A DNA stretch of 64,000 nucleotides. It comes from UBA2199 sp964628035. GTDB lineage: Bacteria; Acidobacteriota; Aminicenantia; UBA2199. A program made the translations under genes and the position numbers. Positions 17,284-25,112 of this stretch are shown here, piece by piece; within the stretch, counting starts at the first letter, position 1; every line of letters starts with the position of its first letter. Below the pieces are notes generated by a model. The model did not search any database, was not told the DNA's origin, and saw nothing but the letters and a program-made list of their open reading frames with translations. The stretch is taken from the NCBI GenBank assembly GCA_964628035.1, contig CAZVPI010000014.1, forward strand, positions 16,680 through 80,679, read 5' to 3'.

Positions 17284-18388
17284 CCTTCTTTTCCGTCAGC
17301 TCCTCGAACAGCCGCCGGTAGCGGCCGGCGATTTCCTCCCACGAATAGGCTTCGCGGACCCTCTCCCGGGCCCGTCCGCGAAGTTCCTCGAGCGCCGCTT
17401 CCCGCCTCTCCGCGTCGGCGATCAAGGCGCTTAAATTACCAGTTTCCTTGGAAAAAAACAAGCCGTACCGCCCGTCGGCAAGCACTTCGCGGTTGAAGAC
17501 CGTGTCCAGGGCGAGGACGGCGCAGCCCGCAGCCAGCGCCTGCAGCAGGGAAGGGTTGGTGCCGCCGAACTCGTGGCCGTGCAGGTAGGCGAAGCAGTGC
17601 TGGGTCAGGGCGGCCAGCTCGGCGGCGCCGGTCACGTAGCCGGTCCAGGTCAGGCGCGGATCGTCCAGGGAACGCAGGGCCCGTTCGTAGCGGCCGCCGT
17701 AGGGGTCTCCCCCGACCACGACCAGCCTGCGCCGGCTGGCCGAGGCGAGGAACTCGCGCACCAGCAGGCCGGCGTTGTTGTCCGGGACCATGCGGCCGAC
17801 GATCAGGTAGTAGCCCCGGCTCTCGAGCCCCCAGCGCACCAGCCGGCGCGGGTCGGCCGGCGGCGGAATATCGGCGCCGTAGGCGATCATCGTCGACTCG
17901 GCCCCGAATTCGCGGCGGTAGATGAGCTGCATCTCGCGGGAGTCGGTGATCACCCGGTCGAAAAAGCGGGTGGCCTGACGCGAGGCCCAGCGGAAATACC
18001 GCGCCCCCAGGCCGCGCCATTTCGGCCGCAGCCACTCGAGCCCGTCGACGTTGATGGCGCTGGGCAGGCGGCGCAGCCGCGTCAGCAGGCCGAAAGGGCC
18101 GTTGGCCGAATTGACCGCCAGGACCGCATCGTAGCGCCGCCGGCTGGCGTGCAGGAAGGCCTGCAGGGAGTGGAGGAACTGGCTCAGGTTCTTTTTTTCG
18201 ACGGTGGGCAGATAGACCAGGCGCACGCCGTTGACATCGCGGGGCCGCTCCGGGAAAAGGCCGCGGTGGCAGTAGACGGTGACATCGACCCCCTGGCAGA
18301 CGAGCCTCTCCGCCAGCTCGCGCACGAACGTTTCGTAGCCGCTGTACACGATCGGATAGCCCCGGGAACCGATGATGGCGACCTTCAT
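17249..18388 (-). CDS. GT4-family glycosyltransferase with DUF1972 N-terminal domain
   Basis: About 379 residues. MKVAIIGSRGYPIVYSGYETFVRELA is the DUF1972 opening found in rhamnosyl- and other polysaccharide glycosyltransferases; GGTNPSLLQALAAGCAVLAL with the preceding EFGGT is the GT4 donor-site region. I took ATG 18388 rather than an upstream in-frame start at 18409 because conserved sequence begins there. It is the first gene of a three-gene operon for a surface polysaccharide. Confidence 0.9.
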   Translation of the reverse strand: MKVAIIGSRGYPIVYSGYETFVRELAERLVCQGVDVTVYCHRGLFPERPRDVNGVRLVYLPTVEKKNLSQFLHSLQAFLHASRRRYDAVLAVNSANGPFGLLTRLRRLPSAINVDGLEWLRPKWRGLGARYFRWASRQATRFFDRVITDSREMQLIYRREFGAESTMIAYGADIPPPADPRRLVRWGLESRGYYLIVGRMVPDNNAGLLVREFLASASRRRLVVVGGDPYGGRYERALRSLDDPRLTWTGYVTGAAELAALTQHCFAYLHGHEFGGTNPSLLQALAAGCAVLALDTVFNREVLADGRYGLFFSKETGNLSALIADAERREAALEELRGRARERVREAYSWEEIAGRYRRLFEELTEKKDARKKQGQEDS

Positions 18389-18480
18389 GCAATCATATCC
18401 ACGCGGCACGGGGCCGGGCGGGCCTTGGCTTGGGCCGTAGCGTGGCTCCTGGCTTCACTCCCTTTCATTTTCAAGGCAAC

Positions 18481-18509
18481 AGCGTACCGAGTGGGCTGCG
18501 GAATGTCAA
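18481..18509 (-). promoter_or_regulatory. Candidate promoter of the exopolysaccharide operon
   Basis: On the minus strand TTGACA (18509-18504), a 17-base spacer and TACGCT (18486-18481) lie about 95 bases upstream of the ATG at 18388. The -35 is perfect, the -10 has three matches to consensus. Confidence 0.4.
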
Positions 18510-18615
18510 CTGACGTTCCCGGCGGGCGGAGCGCGTCCAGGGCGGGGAGCGCAAAACCCGGCGGCCCTTTTTTCGTATAGTCAATCTCGAATCCAAGACG
18601 AAAGGAGAAGCATGC

Positions 18616-20541
18616 ATGAACTTCAGGATGTCCCTGGCGATCCTGTCCCTTTGCGCCCTGCTGGGCTCTTCCCTGCCTGCGGACGCGGACGCTGAGATGA
18701 AAAAAATCCCCGATTATTCGCGGCAGAGCCGCTCCGAGGTGCCGCTGGAGCACACCTGGAAGATCGAGGACCTCTACGCCTCCGAGGCCGACTGGCAGGC
18801 CGAGAAGCAGGCCGTGACCGAAGACATCGCCCGCATCGACGCGGCGTCCGCGGGCTGGACCGATTCGGCCGTTGACATGAAGAGGCTGCTCGACCTGGTG
18901 AGTTCGATCCAGCTGCGCGGCGCGCGGCTCTATTCCTACGCCAGCCACCAGTCCAACACCGACCTGGGCAACACCCGCTTCCAGGCCATGCTGGGCGAGA
19001 TCCGCAGCGGCTTCGTGCAGCTGGGCGCCAAGCTCTCCTTCATGCGCCCCGACATCCTGGCCTTGGGCGCCGACCGGTTTGCGGCCTATCTGCAGGCCGA
19101 GCCCGGCCTGGCCCCCTACCGCTTCGGCGTCGAGAGCATCCTGCGCGAGAGGGAGCACGTGCTGCCCGGCGACCAGCAGCGCATCGCCTCGCTGACCGGC
19201 CTGTTCAGCGGCGTGCCGGCCGACGCCGCGGGCATGCTCAACAACGTCGAGCTGCCGCGCGCCGAGGTCACACTGGCTGACGGCACGAAGGTGCTTCTGG
19301 ACCAGGCGGCCTACCAGCGCCTGCGCGGCTCCAGGGAGGCGGCCGACCGCGGCCGGGTCATGCGGTCGTTCTGGGAGAACCAGAAGAAGTTCGAGAACAC
19401 CCTGGCCATCCTGCAGGACGGGGCCGTCAAGAGCCATTTCTTCAACGCCCGCATCCGCAACCATCCCGACTGCCTCTCCGCCCGCCTCTTTGCCGAGGAC
19501 ATCTCGCCGGAGGTCTACCACCAGCTCATCCGCCAGGTCCACGCCTTCCTGCCGGCGCTGCACCGCTATCTGGCCCTCAAGCAGAGGCTGCTCGGCCTGC
19601 CCGAGTTCCGCTACGAGGACGTGTACGCCCAGTCGGCCCGGGCGGTCGAAAAAACCTTCCCCTTCGCCGAGGCGCGCCGGCTGATCAGCGAGGCGCTGAA
19701 GCCGCTGGGTCCCGAGTATGCCGGCGCCCTGCGCCGCGCCTTCGAGGAGCGCTGGATGGACCTCTATCCCAACCGGGGCAAGGAGAGCGGCGCCTACTCG
19801 GGCGGCGTCTACGGCGTCCACCCCTACATCAAGCTCAACTACAACGGCGACTACGACGCCGTGGCCACCACCGCCCACGAGCTCGGCCACGCCCTGCACT
19901 CCTATTTCTCCGACAAGACCCAGCCCTTCCCCACCGCCGACTACACCACCTTCCTGGCCGAGATCGCCTCGACCTTCAACGAGCACCTGCTGATGCACCA
20001 CCTGCTGAAAAAGGAAAAGGACGACCTGTTCAAGCTCTACATCCTGGACAACTACCTAGACGGCTTCCGCGGCACGCTCTTCCGCCAGACGCTGTTCGCC
20101 GAGTTCGAGCTGGCCATGCACCAGCGCGTGGAGGCCGGCCAGACCCTGACCGCCGACTGGCTCAACGCCACCTACCTGGAACTGACCCGCAAGTACTACG
20201 GCCATGAGAAGGGGGTGTGCCGCGTCGACGAGTACATCCAGTCGGAGTGGAGCGGCATCCCCCATTTCTACCTGGATTATTACGTGTTCCAGTACAGCAC
20301 CGGCCTCATCGCCTCCATGGCCCTCAGCGACCGCGTGGCCAAGGGCGACGCCGGGGCCCGCGACCGCTATCTCGAGCTTCTGAAAGCCGGGGGCAGCGAC
20401 TACCCGCTGAACATCCTGAAAAGGGCTGGAGTGGACATGAGCCGTCCCGAGCCTTATGTCGCGGCCCTGAAGCGCTTCGACAGCCTGGTCGGCGAGATGG
20501 AGACGATCGCCGCCCGCCTGCAGAAACGGAGGAAACGCTGA
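18616..20541 (+). CDS. pepF: Exported oligoendopeptidase F-like M3B metallopeptidase
   Basis: A 641-residue zinc peptidase. The active site ATTAHELGHALHSYFS is near residue 421, and the third zinc ligand is expected in FLAEIASTFNEHLL about 25 residues on, as in PepF. SRSEVPLEHTWKIEDLYASEADWQ is the typical PepF N-terminus. A signal peptide (residues 1-27) places it in the periplasm, while most PepF enzymes are cytoplasmic. AAGGAG precedes the start. It sits between two polysaccharide loci but has no evident link to them; its natural partners are the other exported peptidases of the window. Confidence 0.93.
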   Translation: MNFRMSLAILSLCALLGSSLPADADAEMKKIPDYSRQSRSEVPLEHTWKIEDLYASEADWQAEKQAVTEDIARIDAASAGWTDSAVDMKRLLDLVSSIQLRGARLYSYASHQSNTDLGNTRFQAMLGEIRSGFVQLGAKLSFMRPDILALGADRFAAYLQAEPGLAPYRFGVESILREREHVLPGDQQRIASLTGLFSGVPADAAGMLNNVELPRAEVTLADGTKVLLDQAAYQRLRGSREAADRGRVMRSFWENQKKFENTLAILQDGAVKSHFFNARIRNHPDCLSARLFAEDISPEVYHQLIRQVHAFLPALHRYLALKQRLLGLPEFRYEDVYAQSARAVEKTFPFAEARRLISEALKPLGPEYAGALRRAFEERWMDLYPNRGKESGAYSGGVYGVHPYIKLNYNGDYDAVATTAHELGHALHSYFSDKTQPFPTADYTTFLAEIASTFNEHLLMHHLLKKEKDDLFKLYILDNYLDGFRGTLFRQTLFAEFELAMHQRVEAGQTLTADWLNATYLELTRKYYGHEKGVCRVDEYIQSEWSGIPHFYLDYYVFQYSTGLIASMALSDRVAKGDAGARDRYLELLKAGGSDYPLNILKRAGVDMSRPEPYVAALKRFDSLVGEMETIAARLQKRRKR

Positions 20542-20555
20542 TTCCTCTCGATCTA

Positions 20556-20796
20556 ATAAGGGGAAAAGTGGTAGAGGGGTGGATGGACAACGTGGTAGAG
20601 AGGTAAAGGTGCAAAGTGGCAGAGGGGTGAAGCAAGAAAAAAACCGGCCAGAAAAAAGCCAAAAAAGAAACAAATAGCGCCGGTGCGCCTTTACTTTCCA
20701 CTTTACAACTTGGTCGCTTTACCCCTTAACCCCTTATCCACTTTCCCCCTCTATCACTCTGGAACTTTTTCTCTCTTGCTCTACCCCTTTACCCCT
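20556..20796. repeat. Degenerate intergenic hairpin element, copy 3
   Basis: The gap between convergent genes is almost entirely a purine arm (20560-20640, words such as GTGGTAGAGGGGTG and AAAGTGGCAGAGGGGTG) facing a pyrimidine arm (20690-20805, CTTTACTTTCCACTTTAC, TTTACCCCTTAACCCC, GCTCTACCCCTTTACC). Within each arm the words repeat imperfectly, so many registers of pairing are possible. It is the clearest copy of this element type here and could end transcription from both sides. Confidence 0.6.
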
Positions 20797-21741
20797 TCAC
20801 ACCTTTAGTTCTCGTTGCCGCAAATACCAGTCGACGACCCCGCGCAGTCCCTCCTGGAAGCCCATCCTGGCGCGGAAGCCGAACTCGCGCTCGGCGCGGC
20901 TCACGTCCAGGCGTCGGCGCGGCTGGCCGTTGGGCTGGGTCGTATCCCAGCGGATCTCGCCCTTGTACCCGACCAGCCCGGCGATCCTTTCGGTCAGCTC
21001 CCTGATGCTGATCTCCATGCCCGACCCCAGGTTCACGGGCTCGGGCTTGTCGTATCGTTCGGCGGCCAGCAGGATGCCCTCGGCCGCGTCGTCCACGTGA
21101 AGAAACTCCCGCGTGGGCGAGCCGTCGCCCCAGGCCGTCACAAAGCCGGCGCCCGACTCGCGGGCCTCGACGAACTTCTTGATCAAGGCCGGGATCACGT
21201 GGCTGCTGGCCGGATTGAAATTGTCTCCCGGGCCGTACAGGTTCACCGGCAGCAGGAAGATCGAGTTCCAGCCGTGCTGCTGGCGGTAGGCCTGCGACTG
21301 CACCAGGAGCATCTTTTTCGCCAGGCCGTAGGGGGCGTTCGTCTCCTCCGGGTAGCCGTTCCAGAGGTCTTCCTCGCGGAAAGGGACGGGGGTGAACTTC
21401 GGGTAGGCGCAGATGGTGCCGATGGCCACGAACTTGCCCACCCCGGCCCTCCAGCTCTCGTGCATGAGCTGGACGCCCATCATCAGGTTGTCGTAGAAAA
21501 AATCGGCCGGCCGCTCGCGGTTGGCGCCGATGCCGCCGACGACCGCCGCCAGGTGGATCACCAGGTCGGGACGGAACTGCAGGTGCCGGCGGATCACGGC
21601 CGGGTCGACCAGGTCACCATCCTCGATGCCGGTGGCCAGGACATGCCCGCAGCCCCGTTCCCGCAGCTTGGCCGCAATGACGCGCCCCAGGAAACCGCTG
21701 CCCCCGGTCAGCCAAACCCGCCTTTCATCCCAGAAGCCCAA
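20797..21741 (-). CDS. fcl: GDP-L-fucose synthase (NAD-dependent epimerase/reductase)
   Basis: About 314 residues. LTGGSGFLGRVIAAKL is the NAD(P) site, AAVVGGIGANRERPADFFYDN is highly characteristic of GDP-fucose synthase, and NAPYGLAKKM supplies the catalytic Tyr-Lys pair. The enzyme turns GDP-4-keto-6-deoxymannose into GDP-L-fucose for surface polysaccharide. No ATG lies at the proper position; AAGGAGG followed by TTG at 21741 gives the usual length of this family, and I use that start. A longer reading to 21852 would add 37 residues of non-family sequence. The expected partner GDP-mannose dehydratase is not in the window. Confidence 0.9.
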   Translation of the reverse strand: MGFWDERRVWLTGGSGFLGRVIAAKLRERGCGHVLATGIEDGDLVDPAVIRRHLQFRPDLVIHLAAVVGGIGANRERPADFFYDNLMMGVQLMHESWRAGVGKFVAIGTICAYPKFTPVPFREEDLWNGYPEETNAPYGLAKKMLLVQSQAYRQQHGWNSIFLLPVNLYGPGDNFNPASSHVIPALIKKFVEARESGAGFVTAWGDGSPTREFLHVDDAAEGILLAAERYDKPEPVNLGSGMEISIRELTERIAGLVGYKGEIRWDTTQPNGQPRRRLDVSRAEREFGFRARMGFQEGLRGVVDWYLRQRELKV

Positions 21742-21974
21742 CTCCACCTCCTTCTCGCGAACCTTTTTCCTGTAACAGATTGCCGGCCAAATGTCAAAGA
21801 TCCCGCTGCGCGCCGTGCGCGCGCGGACGCCCGTGTGCCCCCCGGATCGCAAGCGAACATTTCCGAGGCCCCGCGCGTACCAGATCAGGACGCCAGAAAA
21901 AGTCGCCCGCGCGAGGCCGACGAGTAACCTTGGCGGCGTCTGCCGCGTCTAACAGGTAAGGAGCGAGCGGGAAC

Positions 21975-24209
21975 ATGAAAAAGTTGATTTTTTGGATTCT
22001 CCTGATCCTTGTGTGGAACGGAGCGGCCCAGGCGGCCGCCAGCAGGCAAGGCCTGGAGTCCGGCACCCTGCGCCAGAGCGTCCGGCCGCTGCAGCCAACC
22101 AGGGCCTCGGCGCCGCCGGTCCTGGACGGCGTGCTCGACGACGAGGCCTGGAAGAGCGCCGAGGTCATCGACGACGTCTGGATCACCTACAACCCGGTCA
22201 ACGGCAGCGAGCTGCCCCAGCGCACCCGCGCCTACGTCACCTACGACGCGGAAAACCTCTATTTCGCCTTCCACTGCCTGGACAGCCAGCCCGAGCTGAT
22301 CAAGACCTCGCTGACCAGGCGCGACGGCATCTTCGACGACGACTGGGTCGGCCTCTCGCTCGACACCGTGGGCGGCCGCAAGTACGGCTATGAGATGTTC
22401 GTCAATCCCAGCGGCGCCCAGGCCGACATCTTCCGCACCGGCGACATCGAGGATTCCTCCAGCGACTGGGTGTGGCACAGCGCCGGCAAGATCGTCTCCG
22501 ACGGCTACGTGGTCGAGATCCGCCAGCCCCTGAAGAGCATCCGCTTCGCCAGCGGCAAGGACGTGCGCATGGGGGTCGTTTTCTGGCGCCGCATCAGCCG
22601 GCTGGGCATGAGCGGCTCCTGGCCGCACCTGCGCCCCGGCCAGGGCATCGGCCTCTGCCAGGTCGAGGTGCGTCTCTCCGAACTGCCCCGGCCGCTGGTG
22701 CTGGAGGCCCTGCCCTCCTTCACCTTCACCTCGGGCTGGGACCGCCTCTCGCCCGCCTCCTGGTCGGGCGCCGAGCAAACCCGCGATCTGGGCTTCGGCC
22801 TGAAGTACGGCATCACCTCGTCGATCGTGGCCGAGGCCACCGTCAACCCCGACTTCAGCCAGGTGGAGAGCGACGCCCTGCAGGTGACGGTCAACCAGCG
22901 CTACCCCGTGCTCTACTCGGAAAAACGCCCCTTCTTCATGGAAGCGGGCAACCTGTTCGACCTGGCCGCCGTGGGCGACGGCCTGGGCAACATGGTCATG
23001 CCGGTGAACACCCGCCTGATCGTCGATCCGCGCTGGGGGGTGCGCCTGACCGGTGAGCAGGGCCGGGCTTCGTTCGCCCTGCTGGCCTCGGCCGACCGCT
23101 CGCCCGGCAACCCCTGGGAAGAGGACGCCAATCCCGACCTGGGGCGCCAGGCGACCTTCTGGATCGGCCGCGGCAAACTGGGGCTGGGCCGCGACAACTA
23201 TCTCGGCCTGCTGTACAGCGGCCGCGAGTTCGGCGGCGAGTACAACCGCGCCCTGGCCGCCGACTTCTCTTTGCGCTTCGCCAAGAGGCACCAGCTGGTG
23301 GGCCACTACATCCAGACCCTTTCCAACCGCCCGGGGGCGGCGGGGGAGGTTCGCGGCGGCTGCCTGACCGCCGAATACGGATACGCCAGGGGCAACTCCT
23401 TCCTGCTGGCCCTGGTGGAGAACATCGATCCCGGATTTCAAATGGACAGCGCCTACTACCAGCGCAGCGGCATCGCTTCCGCCAAGCTCTACCTGCAGCA
23501 GCGCTTCGTCCCCGACAAGAAGCGGCTCCCCTGGCTGCTGGGCGTCACCCCCTCCCTGTACGGCGCCATCATCCACGACAAGGTCTCAGGCCTGGACGAC
23601 CGCGAGCTGATGCTCGAGGTCTACGCCAACTTCATCCTCAAGGGCCAGATCGGCGGCTATGTCTACCTGGGACAGGAGTGCTGGGCCGGGCAGGCCTTCC
23701 AGCGCCGCAGGGCGCAGCTGAGCGCCAACCTGCAGCCGTGCAAGTGGCTGAACCTTCACAGCTGCTACAGCTTCGGCAACACCATCTACTACGACCCGGT
23801 CGACCCCTTCCTGGGCGACCGCACGCAGCTGCACGCCAGCTTCACCCTTCAGCCCACGAAGAGCCTGAACCTGTTCGGCGAGCACGTCATCAGCCGCTTC
23901 CGCCGCCTCGACACCCGCGAGAAGGTCTACGACCAGGGGATCTGGCGCGGCCGCCTGACCTACCAGTTCAACGCCAAGTTTTTCCTGCGCGGCCTCCTGC
24001 AGTACGACAGCTTCTACCGCCGCGTGCTGGGGGATTTCCTGGCCTCGTTCACCTATATCCCCGGCACGGTGCTCTACCTGGGCTACGGTTCGCTGAACGA
24101 GAGCCGCTCCTGGAGCGAGGGCGGCTGGCAGCGCGGCGTCACCGGGGACCGCTTCTACCAGACCCGCCAGAGCCTGTTCTTCAAGGTCAGCTACCGCTAC
24201 CAGTTCTGA
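21975..24209 (+). CDS. DUF5916 protein with carbohydrate-binding family 9-like N-domain (copy 1)
   Basis: A 744-residue exported protein. After the signal peptide (1-21) comes a CBM9-like domain (about 45-225: PPVLDGVLDDEAWKSAE, AYVTYDAENLYFAFHC, DDDWVGLSLDT, YEMFVNPSGAQAD). Then follows a DUF5916 beta-barrel-like region opened by NPDFSQVESDALQVTVNQRY and SEKRPFFMEAGNLF, the diagnostic DUF5916 stretch. The last residues (LFFKVSYRYQF) look like an outer-membrane barrel end. Function is not established for the family; surface location is inference. A paralogue is encoded at 31903. Confidence 0.88.
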   Translation: MKKLIFWILLILVWNGAAQAAASRQGLESGTLRQSVRPLQPTRASAPPVLDGVLDDEAWKSAEVIDDVWITYNPVNGSELPQRTRAYVTYDAENLYFAFHCLDSQPELIKTSLTRRDGIFDDDWVGLSLDTVGGRKYGYEMFVNPSGAQADIFRTGDIEDSSSDWVWHSAGKIVSDGYVVEIRQPLKSIRFASGKDVRMGVVFWRRISRLGMSGSWPHLRPGQGIGLCQVEVRLSELPRPLVLEALPSFTFTSGWDRLSPASWSGAEQTRDLGFGLKYGITSSIVAEATVNPDFSQVESDALQVTVNQRYPVLYSEKRPFFMEAGNLFDLAAVGDGLGNMVMPVNTRLIVDPRWGVRLTGEQGRASFALLASADRSPGNPWEEDANPDLGRQATFWIGRGKLGLGRDNYLGLLYSGREFGGEYNRALAADFSLRFAKRHQLVGHYIQTLSNRPGAAGEVRGGCLTAEYGYARGNSFLLALVENIDPGFQMDSAYYQRSGIASAKLYLQQRFVPDKKRLPWLLGVTPSLYGAIIHDKVSGLDDRELMLEVYANFILKGQIGGYVYLGQECWAGQAFQRRRAQLSANLQPCKWLNLHSCYSFGNTIYYDPVDPFLGDRTQLHASFTLQPTKSLNLFGEHVISRFRRLDTREKVYDQGIWRGRLTYQFNAKFFLRGLLQYDSFYRRVLGDFLASFTYIPGTVLYLGYGSLNESRSWSEGGWQRGVTGDRFYQTRQSLFFKVSYRYQF

Positions 24210-24252
24210 GGGACGGGCGATGACGACGACGAATCCGTTCCCATAAATGAGG

Positions 24253-24276
24253 CGGGGGGCGCGCAAGCGCCCCCGC
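24253..24276. other. Strong GC hairpin before the methyltransferase gene
   Basis: GGGGGCGC, loop GCAA, GCGCCCCC is a perfect eight-pair stem with a GNRA-type loop, ending about 25 bases before ATG 24301. There is no T-run, so it is not a standard terminator; it might affect translation or mRNA stability. Confidence 0.4.
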
Positions 24277-24300
24277 GTCCTTGCGCGAGGAGAACCCTCC

Positions 24301-24999
24301 ATGACGGACATTCCGGTTCAAGAGGCGGATGGCAGCCGCCTGCGGCGCACGCTCGCGGCGCGTTTCGGCCTGGGCTCCCTCCTCCTGGCGGCGATGCTTT
24401 TCCTCCCCGCCGGAACGCTGCGCTTCTGGCAGGCCTGGGTGTTCCTGGCCGTCCTGCTCCTCCCCATGCTCCTGACCGTCCTCCACTTCCTGCAGCGGGG
24501 CCCGGAGGTGCTGCAGCGGCGGATGAAATGGAGGGAGAAGGAGCCGGAGCAGAAAGCCATCATTCTCTGGTCCTATCCGTTCTTTCTGGCGGTTTTCCTG
24601 CTCCCGGGCCTCGACCGCCGCTTCGGCTGGTCGTCGGTCCCGGCCTGGCTGGTCCTCGCCGCCGACGCCGTCGTGCTGGCCTCGTACCTGGGCTTCGTCC
24701 GCGTCATGCGCGAGAACCGCTTCCTGTCACGGACCGTCGAGGTCGACCGCAGGCAGGAGGTCGTGCGCACCGGCCCCTACGCGATCGTGCGCCATCCCAT
24801 GTACGCGGCGATCATCCCCCTGTACCTCGCCGGCCCCCTGGCCCTCGGATCGTACTGGGCCCTGGTCCCTGCCGCGGCCATCCCGTTCATCATCGTCCTG
24901 CGCATCCTCAACGAGGAGCAGGTGCTGTGCCGCGAGCTTGCGGGCTACAGCGATTACATGCGCCAGGTTAGGTACCGCCTCCTTCCCGGCATCTGGTGA
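24301..24999 (+). CDS. Membrane methyltransferase of the isoprenylcysteine carboxyl methyltransferase/PEMT type
   Basis: A 232-residue protein with five or six hydrophobic helices. VVRTGPYAIVRHPMYAAIIPLYLAGPLALGS is the SAM-binding signature (GPYxxxRHPxY) and LNEEQVLCRELAGYSDYMRQVRYRLLPGIW is the conserved C-terminus (EE...YxxYxxxvryRLiPgi) of this family. Bacterial members methylate lipids or small hydrophobic compounds; the substrate here is unknown. ATG 24301 has GAGGAG upstream, and an in-frame ATG at 24247 is less likely because it would read through the hairpin. Confidence 0.88.
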   Translation: MTDIPVQEADGSRLRRTLAARFGLGSLLLAAMLFLPAGTLRFWQAWVFLAVLLLPMLLTVLHFLQRGPEVLQRRMKWREKEPEQKAIILWSYPFFLAVFLLPGLDRRFGWSSVPAWLVLAADAVVLASYLGFVRVMRENRFLSRTVEVDRRQEVVRTGPYAIVRHPMYAAIIPLYLAGPLALGSYWALVPAAAIPFIIVLRILNEEQVLCRELAGYSDYMRQVRYRLLPGIW

Positions 25000-25112
25000 G
25001 CCCGGCGGCGGCCCCGCCCGCAGCCTTCGCCCCCACCGGCCGCCGCCTTGCCAAAAGAAACCTGTTCTGTTACCCTGCAAGGGCTTCAGACAATCCCCAT
25101 CGGAGGTGCCCC

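Noticed and set aside
20556..20796. CRISPR-like array because of recurring short words
   Set aside because: Words are irregular, not separated by unique spacers of even length, and both orientations are present.
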